A stretch of 64,000 nt of DNA, taken from DATGMS01 sp040905145 (GTDB taxonomy: Bacteria; Bacteroidota; Bacteroidia; Cytophagales; Cyclobacteriaceae). The stretch covers positions 1 to 64,000 of the forward strand of contig JBBDSC010000197.1 in the NCBI GenBank assembly GCA_040905145.1, written 5' to 3'. The translations under genes and the position numbers were made by a program. Below are positions 8,838 to 18,261 of this stretch, piece after piece; positions within the stretch are counted from its first letter, which is position 1; each line of letters begins with the position of its first letter. The notes below the pieces were generated by a model. It was not told the origin of the DNA. It did not search any database and saw only the letters and a list, made by a program, of their open reading frames with translations.

Positions 8838-8880
8838 TTAATATACACGCCCGCCTCCCGGAGGCGGGCGTGTATATTAA
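8838..8880. repeat. Perfect 43-nt palindrome, GC-rich core
   Basis: Two perfect 21-bp arms (8838-8858 and 8860-8880) flank a single central C. The outer ends are AT-rich and the core is CGCCCGCCTCC mirrored by GGAGGCGGGCG. It starts 46 bp upstream of the gene ending at 8791 and 7 bp after the LysM gene (all minus strand). A transcript would form a very stable hairpin, but no U-run follows on either side. It may be a mobile palindromic (REP-like) unit or an mRNA-end stabiliser. Confidence 0.75.
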
Positions 8881-8887
8881 CCGCTCC

Positions 8888-10030
8888 TCAATAGGAAACT
8901 TCTACAGGAAACCGGGAATTTACCGCTCTTAGCTGGTCAAAGGCTGCTTCAGACACCTTAATGATCAATTTATTATTATCTCCTGTATCGGGAAGCACCC
9001 CAACAACCCTGGCAAAAACCGTTCTGTCGTTTTCTTCATTCCTGATTCGCATGATAGTCCCCACAGGGGCTGATCGGTGTAATACCAGGTATTTTTTATG
9101 GTTACCTGTGCCATCTATTACCTCAGCCTGTCCAATCTCTTTGATATCCTTATAAGCTGTACTTGTACTGGAAGGAGAGGTATTGACCGAAGGGCCATTT
9201 GAAGGGGAATTGTCGGCAACTGAAGCCTCTTCTTCCGATCGATGGGAACTAGGGGGGGAAGTAATGGTGGGAATGGTGGCTTCTTTATCTTTACCTACTT
9301 TAAGGCTTTGTCCAAGGGACAGGTTATTGGAGGACAGTCCATTCCATGTGATTAAATCCTCTACCTTTGCATCGTATTGTTTGGCAATGGAAAAAAGGGT
9401 TTGCCCCTGTTCTACCCTGTGCGTGATCCAGCCCCCGGAGGTGTACACGGTGTCAGTTGGAGCAGTAGCAGGAGGGGTTGGCGCTTTAGCAGGGGGCTTT
9501 TCAGACGTGTTAGCTTTTGCTTTATTTTCAGGAGTTTCTTCAATTTTGGGCTCTGCTAAAACACTATCAGCGGGCTCTGACAAGGTATTGTCAGCCTGGG
9601 TTATCGCTACCCCCTCGATAATCAAGGCTTGCCCTGAGCTCAGATCATTTCCCTGAAGATCGTTCCAAGCCATCAGATCCTTAACCGATACTTCATAGGA
9701 TTGAGCAATGGAGAACAAGGTTTCACCAGGAGAGACATTATGGAGTTTGGCCCCAGGTGGTATGTCCGATTTTTCTACAAAAGGCACCTTGATCCGCTGT
9801 CCGATTTTAAGACCTTGTTTCAACTCCTCATTACTTTGAATAATTTCGTTGACAGGGGTTTTATATCTCCTTGAGATCGCAAAAATGGTTTCCTTTTCTT
9901 CAACTAAATGGATAATATAGGATTTACCTGCAATTTTCTCCACACCTACCGAATCCCTTAATGCATATTCCTTAGCGAAAACACTAGTGGTCAATGCCAG
10001 CAGTCCTACAATTAAAATACTTTTTCTCAT
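8888..10030 (-). CDS. Secreted triple-LysM protein with C-terminal double-psi barrel-like domain
   Basis: 380 residues with a signal peptide ending SVFAKEY. It has three LysM repeats: YIIHLVEEKETIFAISRRY (about 38), LHNVSPGETLFSIAQSYEV (about 97) and THRVEQGQTLFSIAKQYDA (about 203). They are separated by Pro/Ala- and Ser/Thr-rich linkers. The C-terminal 90 residues (APVGTIMRIRNEEND, FARVVGVLPDTGDNN, LIIKVSEAAFDQL) look like the RlpA-type double-psi beta-barrel. LysM binds peptidoglycan, so a periplasmic cell-wall role is likely. It has its own promoter at 10061-10093. Confidence 0.85.
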   Translation of the reverse strand: MRKSILIVGLLALTTSVFAKEYALRDSVGVEKIAGKSYIIHLVEEKETIFAISRRYKTPVNEIIQSNEELKQGLKIGQRIKVPFVEKSDIPPGAKLHNVSPGETLFSIAQSYEVSVKDLMAWNDLQGNDLSSGQALIIEGVAITQADNTLSEPADSVLAEPKIEETPENKAKANTSEKPPAKAPTPPATAPTDTVYTSGGWITHRVEQGQTLFSIAKQYDAKVEDLITWNGLSSNNLSLGQSLKVGKDKEATIPTITSPPSSHRSEEEASVADNSPSNGPSVNTSPSSTSTAYKDIKEIGQAEVIDGTGNHKKYLVLHRSAPVGTIMRIRNEENDRTVFARVVGVLPDTGDNNKLIIKVSEAAFDQLRAVNSRFPVEVSY

Positions 10031-10060
10031 GTCCGTCTTTTCATTCTATGTCGCAAATTT

Positions 10061-10093
10061 CAAATTTATTTTATAAAAAGCAACTTTTCCAAA
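10061..10093 (-). promoter_or_regulatory. Bacteroidota-type promoter of the LysM gene
   Basis: On the minus strand TTTG (10093-10090) is followed after 21 nt by TAAATTTG (10068-10061), matching the -33/-7 consensus of the Bacteroidota housekeeping sigma factor. The expected start of transcription lies about 20-25 nt upstream of the ATG at 10030. Confidence 0.6.
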
Positions 10094-10254
10094 CATCGAT
10101 GGGAATTAAAGTTTACATGTCCTCATGACTGCCGATTAAATCCAGGATGTTTAGATAAATAGGGGGAAAATCGTTAAATTAAATGCGTTTGAAACAACGA
10201 AGTGTCTCATTAAAACTAAAATTTAATCCGTATATTCAAATTTAATTTCCTACC

Positions 10255-11613
10255 ATGAAGCACTGTAATATTTTAGCTTTTATTATTCTCTCTGTTTTAT
10301 CGCTGAATTCATTTGGACAGGGAGAGATGGATTCAACGAACAAGGAAGAAATTTATGTTTTTGAAATTAAAGGGGATATTGACCCAAGAATGAACCGTAG
10401 GGTAAAATTGGCTTTGGAAGAGGCCAGTCAGAAAAAAGCAGATATCATAATTATTCATATGGATACCTATGGTGGGGCTGTAAATGATGCGGATGATATT
10501 AGGACCATGATCCTCGAATCTGAAATCCCCATCCATGTATTTATCGATAAGGACGCAGCATCTGCAGGGGCCTTGATCTCCATAGCCAGTGACAGTATCT
10601 ATATGGCCCCAGGTGGAAGCATTGGGGCTGCTACAGTTGTGATGGGAGGAACAGGAGAAGCAGCGCCTGACAAATACCAGTCTTATATGCGGTCAATAAT
10701 GAGAAGCACAGCAGAAGCCAAGGGAAGGGATCCGAAAATTGCAGAAGCCATGGTAGATGAGAAGTTGGTCATTGAAGGTATCACTGAAGCTGGCTCAGTG
10801 GTGACTTTTTCCGTTTCTGAAGCCATTGCCCATGGCTTTTGTGAGGCACAGGTCAATTCTATTGAGGAAATTGTGGAAAGGCAAGGGGTGACTGATTATG
10901 ATATCATCAGATATGAAATGTCTATTGTAGAACACATCATTGCTTTTTTCCTAAACCCTATGGTTAGTGGGTTTTTGATCCTGATCATATTTGGGGGGAT
11001 TTACTTTGAATTGCAAACACCCGGAGTGGGATTTCCCATATTGGCCAGTATAACGGCCATCATTTTATATTTTATCCCTTACTACCTTACAGGCCTGGCA
11101 GCTAATTGGGAACTATTGGCTTTTGGGGCCGGAATAATCCTGATAATTTTGGAGGTTTTCGTCCTTCCAGGTTTTGGCGTATTTGGCCTGTTGGGAATCC
11201 TCTTGGTTTTGACGGGCTTAACCCTTGGAATGTTGCCAAATGAATTTTTTGATTTTACATTTGTGCAACCAGGCGACTTTTTTGTTGCCTTATTGACGGT
11301 AATGCTAGCCGCAATGGTAGCAGTAGTACTTATCTTCGCATTGGCCCCCAAAATTAATCAATGGAAGGCATTTAGCAGATTTTCCCTGGCCGATACCCAG
11401 CAGAGGCTTGAGGGATATACGTCTTCCTTTTATAGTGTTGATTTATTGGGGAAGGAAGGTGAGGCCCTCACGCGCTTATTGCCCAGTGGTAAAATAATTA
11501 TAGAAGATGAAGTGTACGCTGCTTACTCCCGAAGTGAATTTATTGATAAAGGTGAGAAAGTAAAAGTGATCAGCACAGAAGGCACTTCACTTAAAGTGAA
11601 AAAAATAAGCTGA
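10255..11613 (+). CDS. NfeD family membrane serine protease (long form)
   Basis: 452 residues. A signal peptide (to FGQGE) is followed by a ClpP/SppA-like periplasmic protease domain with IIIHMDTYGGAVNDAD and DKDAASAGALISIA, where Ser103 matches the catalytic serine of the Ser-Lys dyad. Four to five membrane helices (about 227-365) and a C-terminal OB-fold NfeD domain (LEGYTSSFYSVDLLGKEG) follow. Long NfeD proteins cleave hydrophobic stretches of stomatin-type partners, but no stomatin gene is adjacent here. The catalytic lysine could not be fixed by eye. Confidence 0.87.
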   Translation: MKHCNILAFIILSVLSLNSFGQGEMDSTNKEEIYVFEIKGDIDPRMNRRVKLALEEASQKKADIIIIHMDTYGGAVNDADDIRTMILESEIPIHVFIDKDAASAGALISIASDSIYMAPGGSIGAATVVMGGTGEAAPDKYQSYMRSIMRSTAEAKGRDPKIAEAMVDEKLVIEGITEAGSVVTFSVSEAIAHGFCEAQVNSIEEIVERQGVTDYDIIRYEMSIVEHIIAFFLNPMVSGFLILIIFGGIYFELQTPGVGFPILASITAIILYFIPYYLTGLAANWELLAFGAGIILIILEVFVLPGFGVFGLLGILLVLTGLTLGMLPNEFFDFTFVQPGDFFVALLTVMLAAMVAVVLIFALAPKINQWKAFSRFSLADTQQRLEGYTSSFYSVDLLGKEGEALTRLLPSGKIIIEDEVYAAYSRSEFIDKGEKVKVISTEGTSLKVKKIS

Positions 11614-11632
11614 TCTTTAACCATAATAATGG

Positions 11633-11651
11633 AGACCTTTATGGGTCTTTT
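11633..11651 (+). terminator. Weak hairpin after the NfeD gene
   Basis: AGACC pairs with GGTCT around a short TTTATG loop, then TTTT. It is short, so read-through into the acyltransferase gene at 11668 is plausible. Confidence 0.3.
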
Positions 11652-11667
11652 GAATATAATTTACTGA

Positions 11668-12423
11668 ATGGCTGTTTTTAGAAGAATCTATTCCACCTAC
11701 GGGCTCCTCGTTTTTGCTTTGACTTTTATTTTACTCCTGCCTTTTTTTGTAATTACGATAGAGATACCAGGACTGAAAAAATACGGACGTAAATTAAACA
11801 GGCTCTGGTCTACCATTTTTTTTACTTTTATTTTTATAAGGGTGGAGTTTGTGAATAAGCATTTTCTGGAGAAGGACCAACAATATATTATTGTATCCAA
11901 TCATTTTTCTTATTTGGATATTCCCGTGCTGGGTTTTATAAACAAAGACATCGTCTTTATTGGAAAAAGTTCTTTAGGAAAGATACCTCTCTTTGGCTAT
12001 ATGTTTAGAAACCTGCACATTGAAGTAGATCGCTCCAGCCTAAAAAGCCGGGGCGAATCAATAACAAAGACAAAACAGGCACTGGAAGAAGGAAGCAGCG
12101 TAGTTGTATTCCCAGAGGGGGGGATTACCTCCCCAGCTTTCCCGATCATGGGCAGGTTCAAGGACAGTGCCTTTAAAATGGCCATAGAAAAACAAATACA
12201 GATAATCCCTGTTACATTATCTTATAATCACTTAATTTTGCCGGACGATGGAAAGCTTCTACTGAAATTCCGAAAAGCAAAGTTAGTATTTCACCCTCCT
12301 ATATCCGTAAATGAGAAAGACAAGAAATCAGTGGCGGAAATAAGGGGCCAATGTTTTAATGTTATCCAAAATCAATTGCTGGAAGATAACAGAGTTATAA
12401 ATTCCCAGTCAAGGGATAGTTAA
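11668..12423 (+). CDS. 1-acyl-sn-glycerol-3-phosphate acyltransferase (PlsC family)
   Basis: 251 residues with a hydrophobic N-terminal anchor. The acyltransferase motifs are VSNHFSYLDIPV (NHxxxxD catalytic motif), GKSSLGKIPLFGYMFRN, EVDRSSLKSRG and VVFPEGGITSP (substrate phosphate binding). It transfers an acyl chain to lysophosphatidic acid at the inner membrane during phospholipid synthesis; a role in ornithine lipid or other acylation cannot be excluded. The gap to gatC is 72 bp. Confidence 0.87.
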   Translation: MAVFRRIYSTYGLLVFALTFILLLPFFVITIEIPGLKKYGRKLNRLWSTIFFTFIFIRVEFVNKHFLEKDQQYIIVSNHFSYLDIPVLGFINKDIVFIGKSSLGKIPLFGYMFRNLHIEVDRSSLKSRGESITKTKQALEEGSSVVVFPEGGITSPAFPIMGRFKDSAFKMAIEKQIQIIPVTLSYNHLILPDDGKLLLKFRKAKLVFHPPISVNEKDKKSVAEIRGQCFNVIQNQLLEDNRVINSQSRDS

Positions 12424-12495
12424 TACTAAAATCCGCAGGAAGTTAGGCAACTTCATTGAAGGACTCATCTGATTAAATGTAATAAACTATAATTA

Positions 12496-12783
12496 ATGAA
12501 AATTGATATCAATACCCTGAAAAAAATTTCTCATTTGGCGCGATTGGAATTTGATGAAAAGGGGACTGAGAAAATGACTCAGGACTTGACCAAGATCTTG
12601 GATTGGGTCGAAAAACTAAATGAAGTCAATACGGAAGGAGTGGAGCCCATCACCACCATGTCTTCGGAAGTCAACGTACTGAGGGAGGATGTTGTCGGTG
12701 AACATCTTTCACATGAAAAAGGATTGAAAAATGCGCCGCAAAAGGATTCTGACTATTTCCGTGTACCTAAGGTAATGGAATAA
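12496..12783 (+). CDS. gatC: Asp-tRNA(Asn)/Glu-tRNA(Gln) amidotransferase subunit C
   Basis: 95 residues, the normal size. It begins MKIDINTLKKISHLARLEF and has LTKILDWVEKLNEVNTEGVEP and LREDVVGEHLSHEK, then FRVPKVME at the end. GatC is the linker subunit that wraps around GatA and GatB in the enzyme converting misacylated Glu-tRNA(Gln). gatA and gatB are not in the window. The stop codon overlaps the ATG of the next gene (TAATG), so the two are coupled. Confidence 0.93.
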   Translation: MKIDINTLKKISHLARLEFDEKGTEKMTQDLTKILDWVEKLNEVNTEGVEPITTMSSEVNVLREDVVGEHLSHEKGLKNAPQKDSDYFRVPKVME

Positions 12784-15599
12784 TGCAATCGAAATTAACC
12801 GGGAAATTTTTATCTATCCTATTTAAAGGGCTGCCGATGGCGATGGCTATCATAGGAAGTATCCTCCTTGTTTCCTACCATTACTTCTTCAGCGAAAACA
12901 GCATGCCCCTGGAAACTGGGATTATATCGGAAATGGTAAAAATCCCCTTGGATTTCCTAAACGTGGGAATTTTTCGATACGTCCTGGAAACGGAAAATTA
13001 TCTCCTTTTTCAAAATTATGAATCCCTTCCCCCTGTGGTATTCCCTAAGCTGACACTGGCCTGTGGGATAACGATATGGTTTCTTTTAAGTATTGGGCTG
13101 AGTTTGGTTTCCTTATTCAAAAGAATACAGTTTATCCTCAGTATGGTTTTTATTCTCTTTCTTTTGACCTTAACCGGGGTGAATAGCCTCAACATTGGAG
13201 GGGTACACACCAATGTGGCCTTGATGCTCCTGATGGCTGGATTTATCCTCCCGGCAGTGATCATTCATACGTTTTATGATCATTGGAATATTTTCAAAAG
13301 ATCTATGGTCATCATACCCATAGCCTTGTTAACCCTGCCTTTATTGCTTTTCCTGAGTGAGGTACCCTCTGGGGAAATATTGATTTCAGAAAATATATCT
13401 ATGTTGGGCCTTGCCATTTCGGCTATTTTCATGCTTTATATAGGTCATGCTGTTATTTCTTCTCTTTTTGTTTTTTTAGCAAAGTTGAATAAAGGAGTTG
13501 GCCTCAGGATTTCGTGGCATATTTCCATCCTCTTCCTTATCTATTTAGTTTTTTTAATTTTTATTCTTTTAAGAATTACAGGTAATCCAGTTCCGGATAT
13601 TCCAACGCCCCCTATCCTGATACTGTTCCTTATTGCAGGAATATTGGGGTATTTTGAAACCCAAAGGAAGATCGAGCAGATCAATCAACCTTACCTTCTA
13701 CCTATCATTGGGGAAGCCTTGTACCTGATCGGTTTTGCGGTTACTGTATTGGTTTTTTGGAAAGCTGAATTTTCCGTTAACAGGCCGATGATCGATTTTT
13801 TGAATCATCTATTCATTTACTGTCAAATCGCATTTGGCCTGCTTTTTTACGCATATCTAATGGCTAATTTTGCAGGAGTGATGGATAGGGGCTCCCAGGT
13901 AGAAAAAATCATATTCCAACCTCATTACTTTGCGTATTATCACATGAGAATCGGAGCCTCTTTGGCCATGTTGAGTTTGGTTGTATTTGCAGATGGTATC
14001 ATAGCGGTCCATTTTAGTACTGCATCCACCAATATCGCCGCAGATTACTATTATGCCACTGACCGGCCCAGGGAAGCCAGCATCTTGTTTGAAAACTCTT
14101 GGGAGCGGTACCGTAGAAATGAAAAGGCGATCAATGCAGTTGCCCATTTGGCTATCGCTCAGAACCAGCCCACTTCCGCCATAAATACCCTCATGCGGAG
14201 TTTTGAAAATAACCCATCGGTCAATGATATTCTACTGCTTTCATCCTCTCTGCACAAAAGTGGGAAAAGTACTGAGGCGCTGTTCTTTTTGGAAAAGGGT
14301 CTTTCTCTCTTTCCTGACAATCCTTTTCTGTTGAACAACATTGCAATGCTCTACAGTAAAAATAACAGAGGGGAAGAAGCTTTCAACTTATTGGATCAGA
14401 TGGAAAGCCACCCTCAGGTGAGCATTGCCAATAAAGTAGGGCTGCAGGCAAAACACCTGATTCATTATGATGAATCATTGGATGTTGGTCAAAATCCAGT
14501 GGCACAAATTAATCAATTGGCTTTTGATAACTTAAAGGGGGATACGGCAAGCTTTACTTTAAATACCGCGGGGATAGAAGATCCAGGTGAGGTTGTGGAC
14601 CGTGCAATCCTTAGAAATCAATGGTCGAACAAAAGTGAACGCACCATCACTAAAGACTTTACTTTAATTGATAGTCTGTTGGCTGATAATATCCAGCCGG
14701 CAATAGAAGAAGAACTCAAGGAAACACGGGTCATCAGAAGTTATCAGGATGATTATATCAATGAAACTTTAAAATACATTAACGGCATGGCCTTTCAGTT
14801 CAATAAATCTGCGGGTTTCTACCATTCCATGGCTGCCCATGTATTGATTGGACAAATTGATTTTGAAAAGGCAGCTATTGAACTTAGCCAGGCCGAAGAA
14901 AAGGGATTTATTAATTTCCGGCCTCACCATTTGCCTGTTTTGTTTTTTGGGAACCAAAAGGCAAAAACGTTGGAGATTGCGGATAGATATGATGTCTCCT
15001 TCCCCAAATGGATGAATTTTGATCCGGAAGGTGATCTCCTTCCCAATGACACGACCGTTTTTTTTTCTAGCCTCTCTTCCTTACATATAGAGATAAAAAG
15101 GGACTTTTTGTCTAGACTGAAAGAAATAAAGCATCCTGATTTCAGGGCTTTTTTTGCTTACCAGATCCTTTTGAGGAAAGGACATTGGCTGGATGAGGAA
15201 GAAATTGCCGATTTGGTCTTGCTGATAGAAAATTCTTCCAAAGAGGTTCAGGATTATGAATTTTTGGAGGAAATGGTGGAAATGCTTGTCAATGGGAAAG
15301 TCAAGGAAAACCTACCACGCAATGCCGGCCGATTATTTGACCAGAATCTTTCCCTCGGAAGAAATGCCTATTGGACCCCCCTTGTATTTATGGCACTGGA
15401 CCAAAGCAGCGATGATATGGAAAAATACAATATTCTTTTGGAGGCTACCGATTTTAGCAAGGATCCCTTGCTATGGATCAATTTGGTGAAATATAGTAGG
15501 ATAATAGGGATGGACAGCTATGCCAGTGCCGCTTTAAGTGAAATGAGCGAATGGTTGGATCCAAAAACCCTTGAAGAATTACAACTTCAAAACCTTTAA
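12783..15599 (+). CDS. Large polytopic membrane protein with TPR repeats
   Basis: 938 residues. Roughly 12 membrane segments occupy residues 1-420, for example AMAIIGSILLVSYHYFF and LLIYLVFLIFILL-type stretches. They are followed by a soluble, probably periplasmic half with tetratricopeptide-like helices (ADYYYATDRPREASILFENS, LLLSSSLHKSGKSTEALFF, FLLNNIAMLYSKNNRGEEA). Such architecture suggests a scaffold for a membrane complex. No named family was recognised. It is coupled to gatC at its 5' end and followed by an ABC ATPase gene, which could point to a transport or envelope role. Confidence 0.75.
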   Translation: MQSKLTGKFLSILFKGLPMAMAIIGSILLVSYHYFFSENSMPLETGIISEMVKIPLDFLNVGIFRYVLETENYLLFQNYESLPPVVFPKLTLACGITIWFLLSIGLSLVSLFKRIQFILSMVFILFLLTLTGVNSLNIGGVHTNVALMLLMAGFILPAVIIHTFYDHWNIFKRSMVIIPIALLTLPLLLFLSEVPSGEILISENISMLGLAISAIFMLYIGHAVISSLFVFLAKLNKGVGLRISWHISILFLIYLVFLIFILLRITGNPVPDIPTPPILILFLIAGILGYFETQRKIEQINQPYLLPIIGEALYLIGFAVTVLVFWKAEFSVNRPMIDFLNHLFIYCQIAFGLLFYAYLMANFAGVMDRGSQVEKIIFQPHYFAYYHMRIGASLAMLSLVVFADGIIAVHFSTASTNIAADYYYATDRPREASILFENSWERYRRNEKAINAVAHLAIAQNQPTSAINTLMRSFENNPSVNDILLLSSSLHKSGKSTEALFFLEKGLSLFPDNPFLLNNIAMLYSKNNRGEEAFNLLDQMESHPQVSIANKVGLQAKHLIHYDESLDVGQNPVAQINQLAFDNLKGDTASFTLNTAGIEDPGEVVDRAILRNQWSNKSERTITKDFTLIDSLLADNIQPAIEEELKETRVIRSYQDDYINETLKYINGMAFQFNKSAGFYHSMAAHVLIGQIDFEKAAIELSQAEEKGFINFRPHHLPVLFFGNQKAKTLEIADRYDVSFPKWMNFDPEGDLLPNDTTVFFSSLSSLHIEIKRDFLSRLKEIKHPDFRAFFAYQILLRKGHWLDEEEIADLVLLIENSSKEVQDYEFLEEMVEMLVNGKVKENLPRNAGRLFDQNLSLGRNAYWTPLVFMALDQSSDDMEKYNILLEATDFSKDPLLWINLVKYSRIIGMDSYASAALSEMSEWLDPKTLEELQLQNL

Positions 15600-15684
15600 A
15601 ACCCTTTCACATAATTTAGCAAATAGAAGTCTTCATTTTTCTATGGAAAATATTATCTTCACAGTTGATTATGAAATTTTAAGG

Positions 15685-16398
15685 ATGAAAAAAGTAATAG
15701 AGACAAAAGATATCCAAAAGACCTACAAGATGGGCGTGGAAGAAGTGAAAGCACTCAAATCCATTGGCATCAGCATAGATAGGGGAGAGTATGTTGCCTT
15801 TATGGGACCTTCAGGATCAGGTAAATCCACTTTAATGAATATTATTGGATGTTTGGATACACCTACGGCAGGCACTTATATTTTAAATAGCAAAGATGTG
15901 AGTGACATGACTGAAAATGAACTTGCGGAAATTAGAAACAAAGAAATTGGCTTTGTTTTTCAGACATTTAACCTCCTTCCCAGGGCCACCTGTCTTGAAA
16001 ATGTGGCTTTACCACTGATATATGCTGGCTTCAATAAGCCGGACAGACAGGACAAGGCATTTATGGCCCTGAAAAGCGTGGGCCTTGAGGATCGGGTCCA
16101 TCATAAGCCCAATGAGCTTTCGGGGGGACAAAGGCAAAGAGTGGCCATTGCCAGGGCACTGGTAAATGATCCAAGTATCATTCTTGCCGATGAACCTACC
16201 GGAAACCTGGACAGTAAAACCTCTCATGACATTATGGGCTTGTTCCATGAACTTCACCAGAAAGGCAATACCATTATCATGGTGACCCACGAAGATGAAA
16301 TAGCCCATTATGCCCATAGAATCATAAGGCTCAGGGATGGTATAGTGGAAGCAGATGTAGTTAATCCCCACCCTAACTTAATAGAAACCGTTTCTTAG
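15685..16398 (+). CDS. ABC transporter ATPase, LolD/MacB type
   Basis: 237 residues from MKKVIETKDIQKTY; starts further upstream overlap the TPR gene and add no conserved sequence. Walker A is GPSGSGKSTLMN, Q-loop FVFQTFNLLP, signature LSGGQRQRVAIARAL, Walker B IILADEPTGNLDSKT and H-loop MVTHEDEIA. The LIYAG and ADEPTGNLD features fit the LolD/FtsE/MacB subfamily, which powers lipoprotein release or efflux from the periplasmic face. No permease gene of this family is adjacent; the TPR membrane protein upstream is unrelated to known permeases. Confidence 0.9.
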   Translation: MKKVIETKDIQKTYKMGVEEVKALKSIGISIDRGEYVAFMGPSGSGKSTLMNIIGCLDTPTAGTYILNSKDVSDMTENELAEIRNKEIGFVFQTFNLLPRATCLENVALPLIYAGFNKPDRQDKAFMALKSVGLEDRVHHKPNELSGGQRQRVAIARALVNDPSIILADEPTGNLDSKTSHDIMGLFHELHQKGNTIIMVTHEDEIAHYAHRIIRLRDGIVEADVVNPHPNLIETVS

Positions 16399-16537
16399 CT
16401 CAGAATCTTCTTGTATATGTGGCCCGTGATGGATAATTTCGTCCAGGGAAGATTGAGGTACCATGGATAGCTCCGATGATCGGACAGTTCCAAAATTCCG
16501 GAAGAGGTCGCAGGATGAGTAAGTTAATGGCGGTATA

Positions 16538-17086
16538 ATGAAAATATATACAAAGACAGGAGATGCAGGGACCACTGCTCTGTTGGGTGGTATTAGGGTG
16601 TCAAAAGCCCATTTGAGAATTGATGCCTATGGGACGGTTGATGAACTGAACGCCTATATCGGTTTGTTAAGAGATCAGGAAACCAACCATAAAAGGGCTT
16701 TTTTCTTAAAAGAAATCCAAGAAATATTATTTACATTGGGAGCCTCTTTGGCTGCAAGTCCGGGCAAAGACAAAGTAAAAAAACCGACTATCCATTCCGG
16801 TGATGTAGTGGCCCTGGAAAAGGAAATAGATGCCATGGAGGATAACCTTGCACCTTTGACAAAATTTATTCTGCCGGGTGGCCATCAGGTGGTTTCCTTT
16901 TGTCATTTGGCCCGTACAGTATGCAGGAGATCGGAACGCTGTGTGATAACACTCCATGAGCAGGAGCAGGTGGAGGAAATAATAATAAAATACTTAAACA
17001 GGCTTTCTGATTATCTTTTTGTTTTGGGAAGATTAGTTGCAAAAGAACTGGACGTGGAAGAGGTAACCTGGGAACCAAGAAAATAA
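16538..17086 (+). CDS. Cob(I)alamin adenosyltransferase, PduO/CobO-like
   Basis: 182 residues. It transfers the adenosyl group of ATP to cob(I)alamin, making adenosylcobalamin. The N-terminal ATP-binding loop IYTKTGDAGTTALLGG, AYGTVDELNAYIGLLR, FILPGGH and the C-terminal CRRSERCVITL and RLSDYLFVLGR are diagnostic of the PduO-type family. It ends 4 bp before ilvE, so the two are probably co-transcribed. The 139 bp upstream hold no gene. Confidence 0.92.
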   Translation: MKIYTKTGDAGTTALLGGIRVSKAHLRIDAYGTVDELNAYIGLLRDQETNHKRAFFLKEIQEILFTLGASLAASPGKDKVKKPTIHSGDVVALEKEIDAMEDNLAPLTKFILPGGHQVVSFCHLARTVCRRSERCVITLHEQEQVEEIIIKYLNRLSDYLFVLGRLVAKELDVEEVTWEPRK

Positions 17087-17090
17087 TAGG

Positions 17091-18158
17091 ATGAACAGTA
17101 CGATGGAAATTCAAATAAATAAAATCCTTGCCTCTAAATTGGCAAAAATGGATTTTAATAATTTAGCCTTTGGTCAGACTATGAGTGACCATATGTTTAT
17201 TGCTGATTTTGCAGATGGGGAATGGAAGGATTTAAGGATAGCGCCATATGCACCATTGGCATTAAACCCCGCCAATGCCACCCTGCATTATGGGCAATCT
17301 GTATTTGAAGGGATGAAAGCATACAAAAATGACAAAGGAGAAATTCTTCTTTTTAGGGCAGATGCCAATCTAAGGAGATTGAATGAGTCTGCTAAGAGGA
17401 TGTGCATCCCTATGGTTCCTGAAGAAATTTTTATGGAAGGATTACGGAAACTTTTGGAATTAGATAGGGATTGGATCCCTGATAAACCAGGCTGTTCCCT
17501 TTATATCAGGCCCTTTATCTTTGCTTCGGACGATTATTTGGGAATTAAGCCTTCTTCTCAATACAAGTTTATGATTTTCACCTGTCCGGTAGGTCATTAT
17601 TATTCCAAACCTGTCACAGTAAAAGTGGAAACCACCTATAGCCGGGCCATAGAAGGAGGAACTGGCTTTGCCAAAGCAGCAGGGAATTATGCCGGATCCC
17701 TTTATCCTGCACTCCTTGCCCAAAAGCAAGGCTATGATCAGTTGCTGTGGACCGATGGAAAGACGCATCAATATATAGAGGAAAGTGGTACAATGAATGT
17801 CATGTTCATCATCAATGGTATATTGATCACTGCACCCACCACGACAGGGACTATTTTAAAAGGAATAACCCGGGACAGTGTGCTTACTTTGGCCAAGGAA
17901 TTGGACATGGAGGTAGAGGAAAGGTTCTTAAGTGTTTCAGAACTTAAAGAAGCATTGGAAAGCGGCAGCCTCCAGGAAGCTTTTGGTACAGGAACAGCTG
18001 CGACCATAGCCCACATTTCCTTGATCAATCTTGGTGACCAGGATTATACTTTACCGGAAAAACCCAAGGATGCATTTTCTTATAAGATATTGGAAATTTT
18101 GGATGCCATCAAATATGGGAGGCAAGAGGACCCCTTTGGCTGGATAATAAAGTACTGA
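17091..18158 (+). CDS. ilvE: Branched-chain amino acid aminotransferase
   Basis: 355 residues, length typical of the long (class II, eukaryote-like) BCAT group. The PLP lysine is K195 in TGFAKAAGNYAGSL. Other hallmarks are LHYGQSVFEGMKAYK, LYIRPFIFASDD and EESGTMNVMFI. It interconverts leucine, isoleucine and valine with their keto acids. ATG 17091 was used; ATG 17103 (MEIQINK) is equally possible. A weak terminator lies at 18194-18231. Confidence 0.94.
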   Translation: MNSTMEIQINKILASKLAKMDFNNLAFGQTMSDHMFIADFADGEWKDLRIAPYAPLALNPANATLHYGQSVFEGMKAYKNDKGEILLFRADANLRRLNESAKRMCIPMVPEEIFMEGLRKLLELDRDWIPDKPGCSLYIRPFIFASDDYLGIKPSSQYKFMIFTCPVGHYYSKPVTVKVETTYSRAIEGGTGFAKAAGNYAGSLYPALLAQKQGYDQLLWTDGKTHQYIEESGTMNVMFIINGILITAPTTTGTILKGITRDSVLTLAKELDMEVEERFLSVSELKEALESGSLQEAFGTGTAATIAHISLINLGDQDYTLPEKPKDAFSYKILEILDAIKYGRQEDPFGWIIKY

Positions 18159-18193
18159 TTTTATGTCGAAAAAAGTGTTCTGGTGTTGATTTT

Positions 18194-18231
18194 AACATTT
18201 CCTGTTTTGGAGGGAAACAAAATGTTTTTAT
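18194..18231 (+). terminator. Probable terminator after ilvE
   Basis: AACATTT pairs with AAATGTT, with an inner GTTT/AAAC pairing, followed by a run of T. It stands 36 bp after the ilvE stop and 31 bp before the next start. Confidence 0.4.
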
Positions 18232-18261
18232 TCATAAATCCGGGCAGCAAGCAGTACTGAA

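Noticed and set aside
8838..8880. Palindrome as an ordinary rho-independent terminator
   Set aside because: No T-run follows on either strand; it is kept as a repeat.
9183..9656. Plus-strand open frame of 157 codons opposite the LysM gene
   Set aside because: It lies antisense to a low-complexity linker and LysM repeats with clear coding character on the minus strand.
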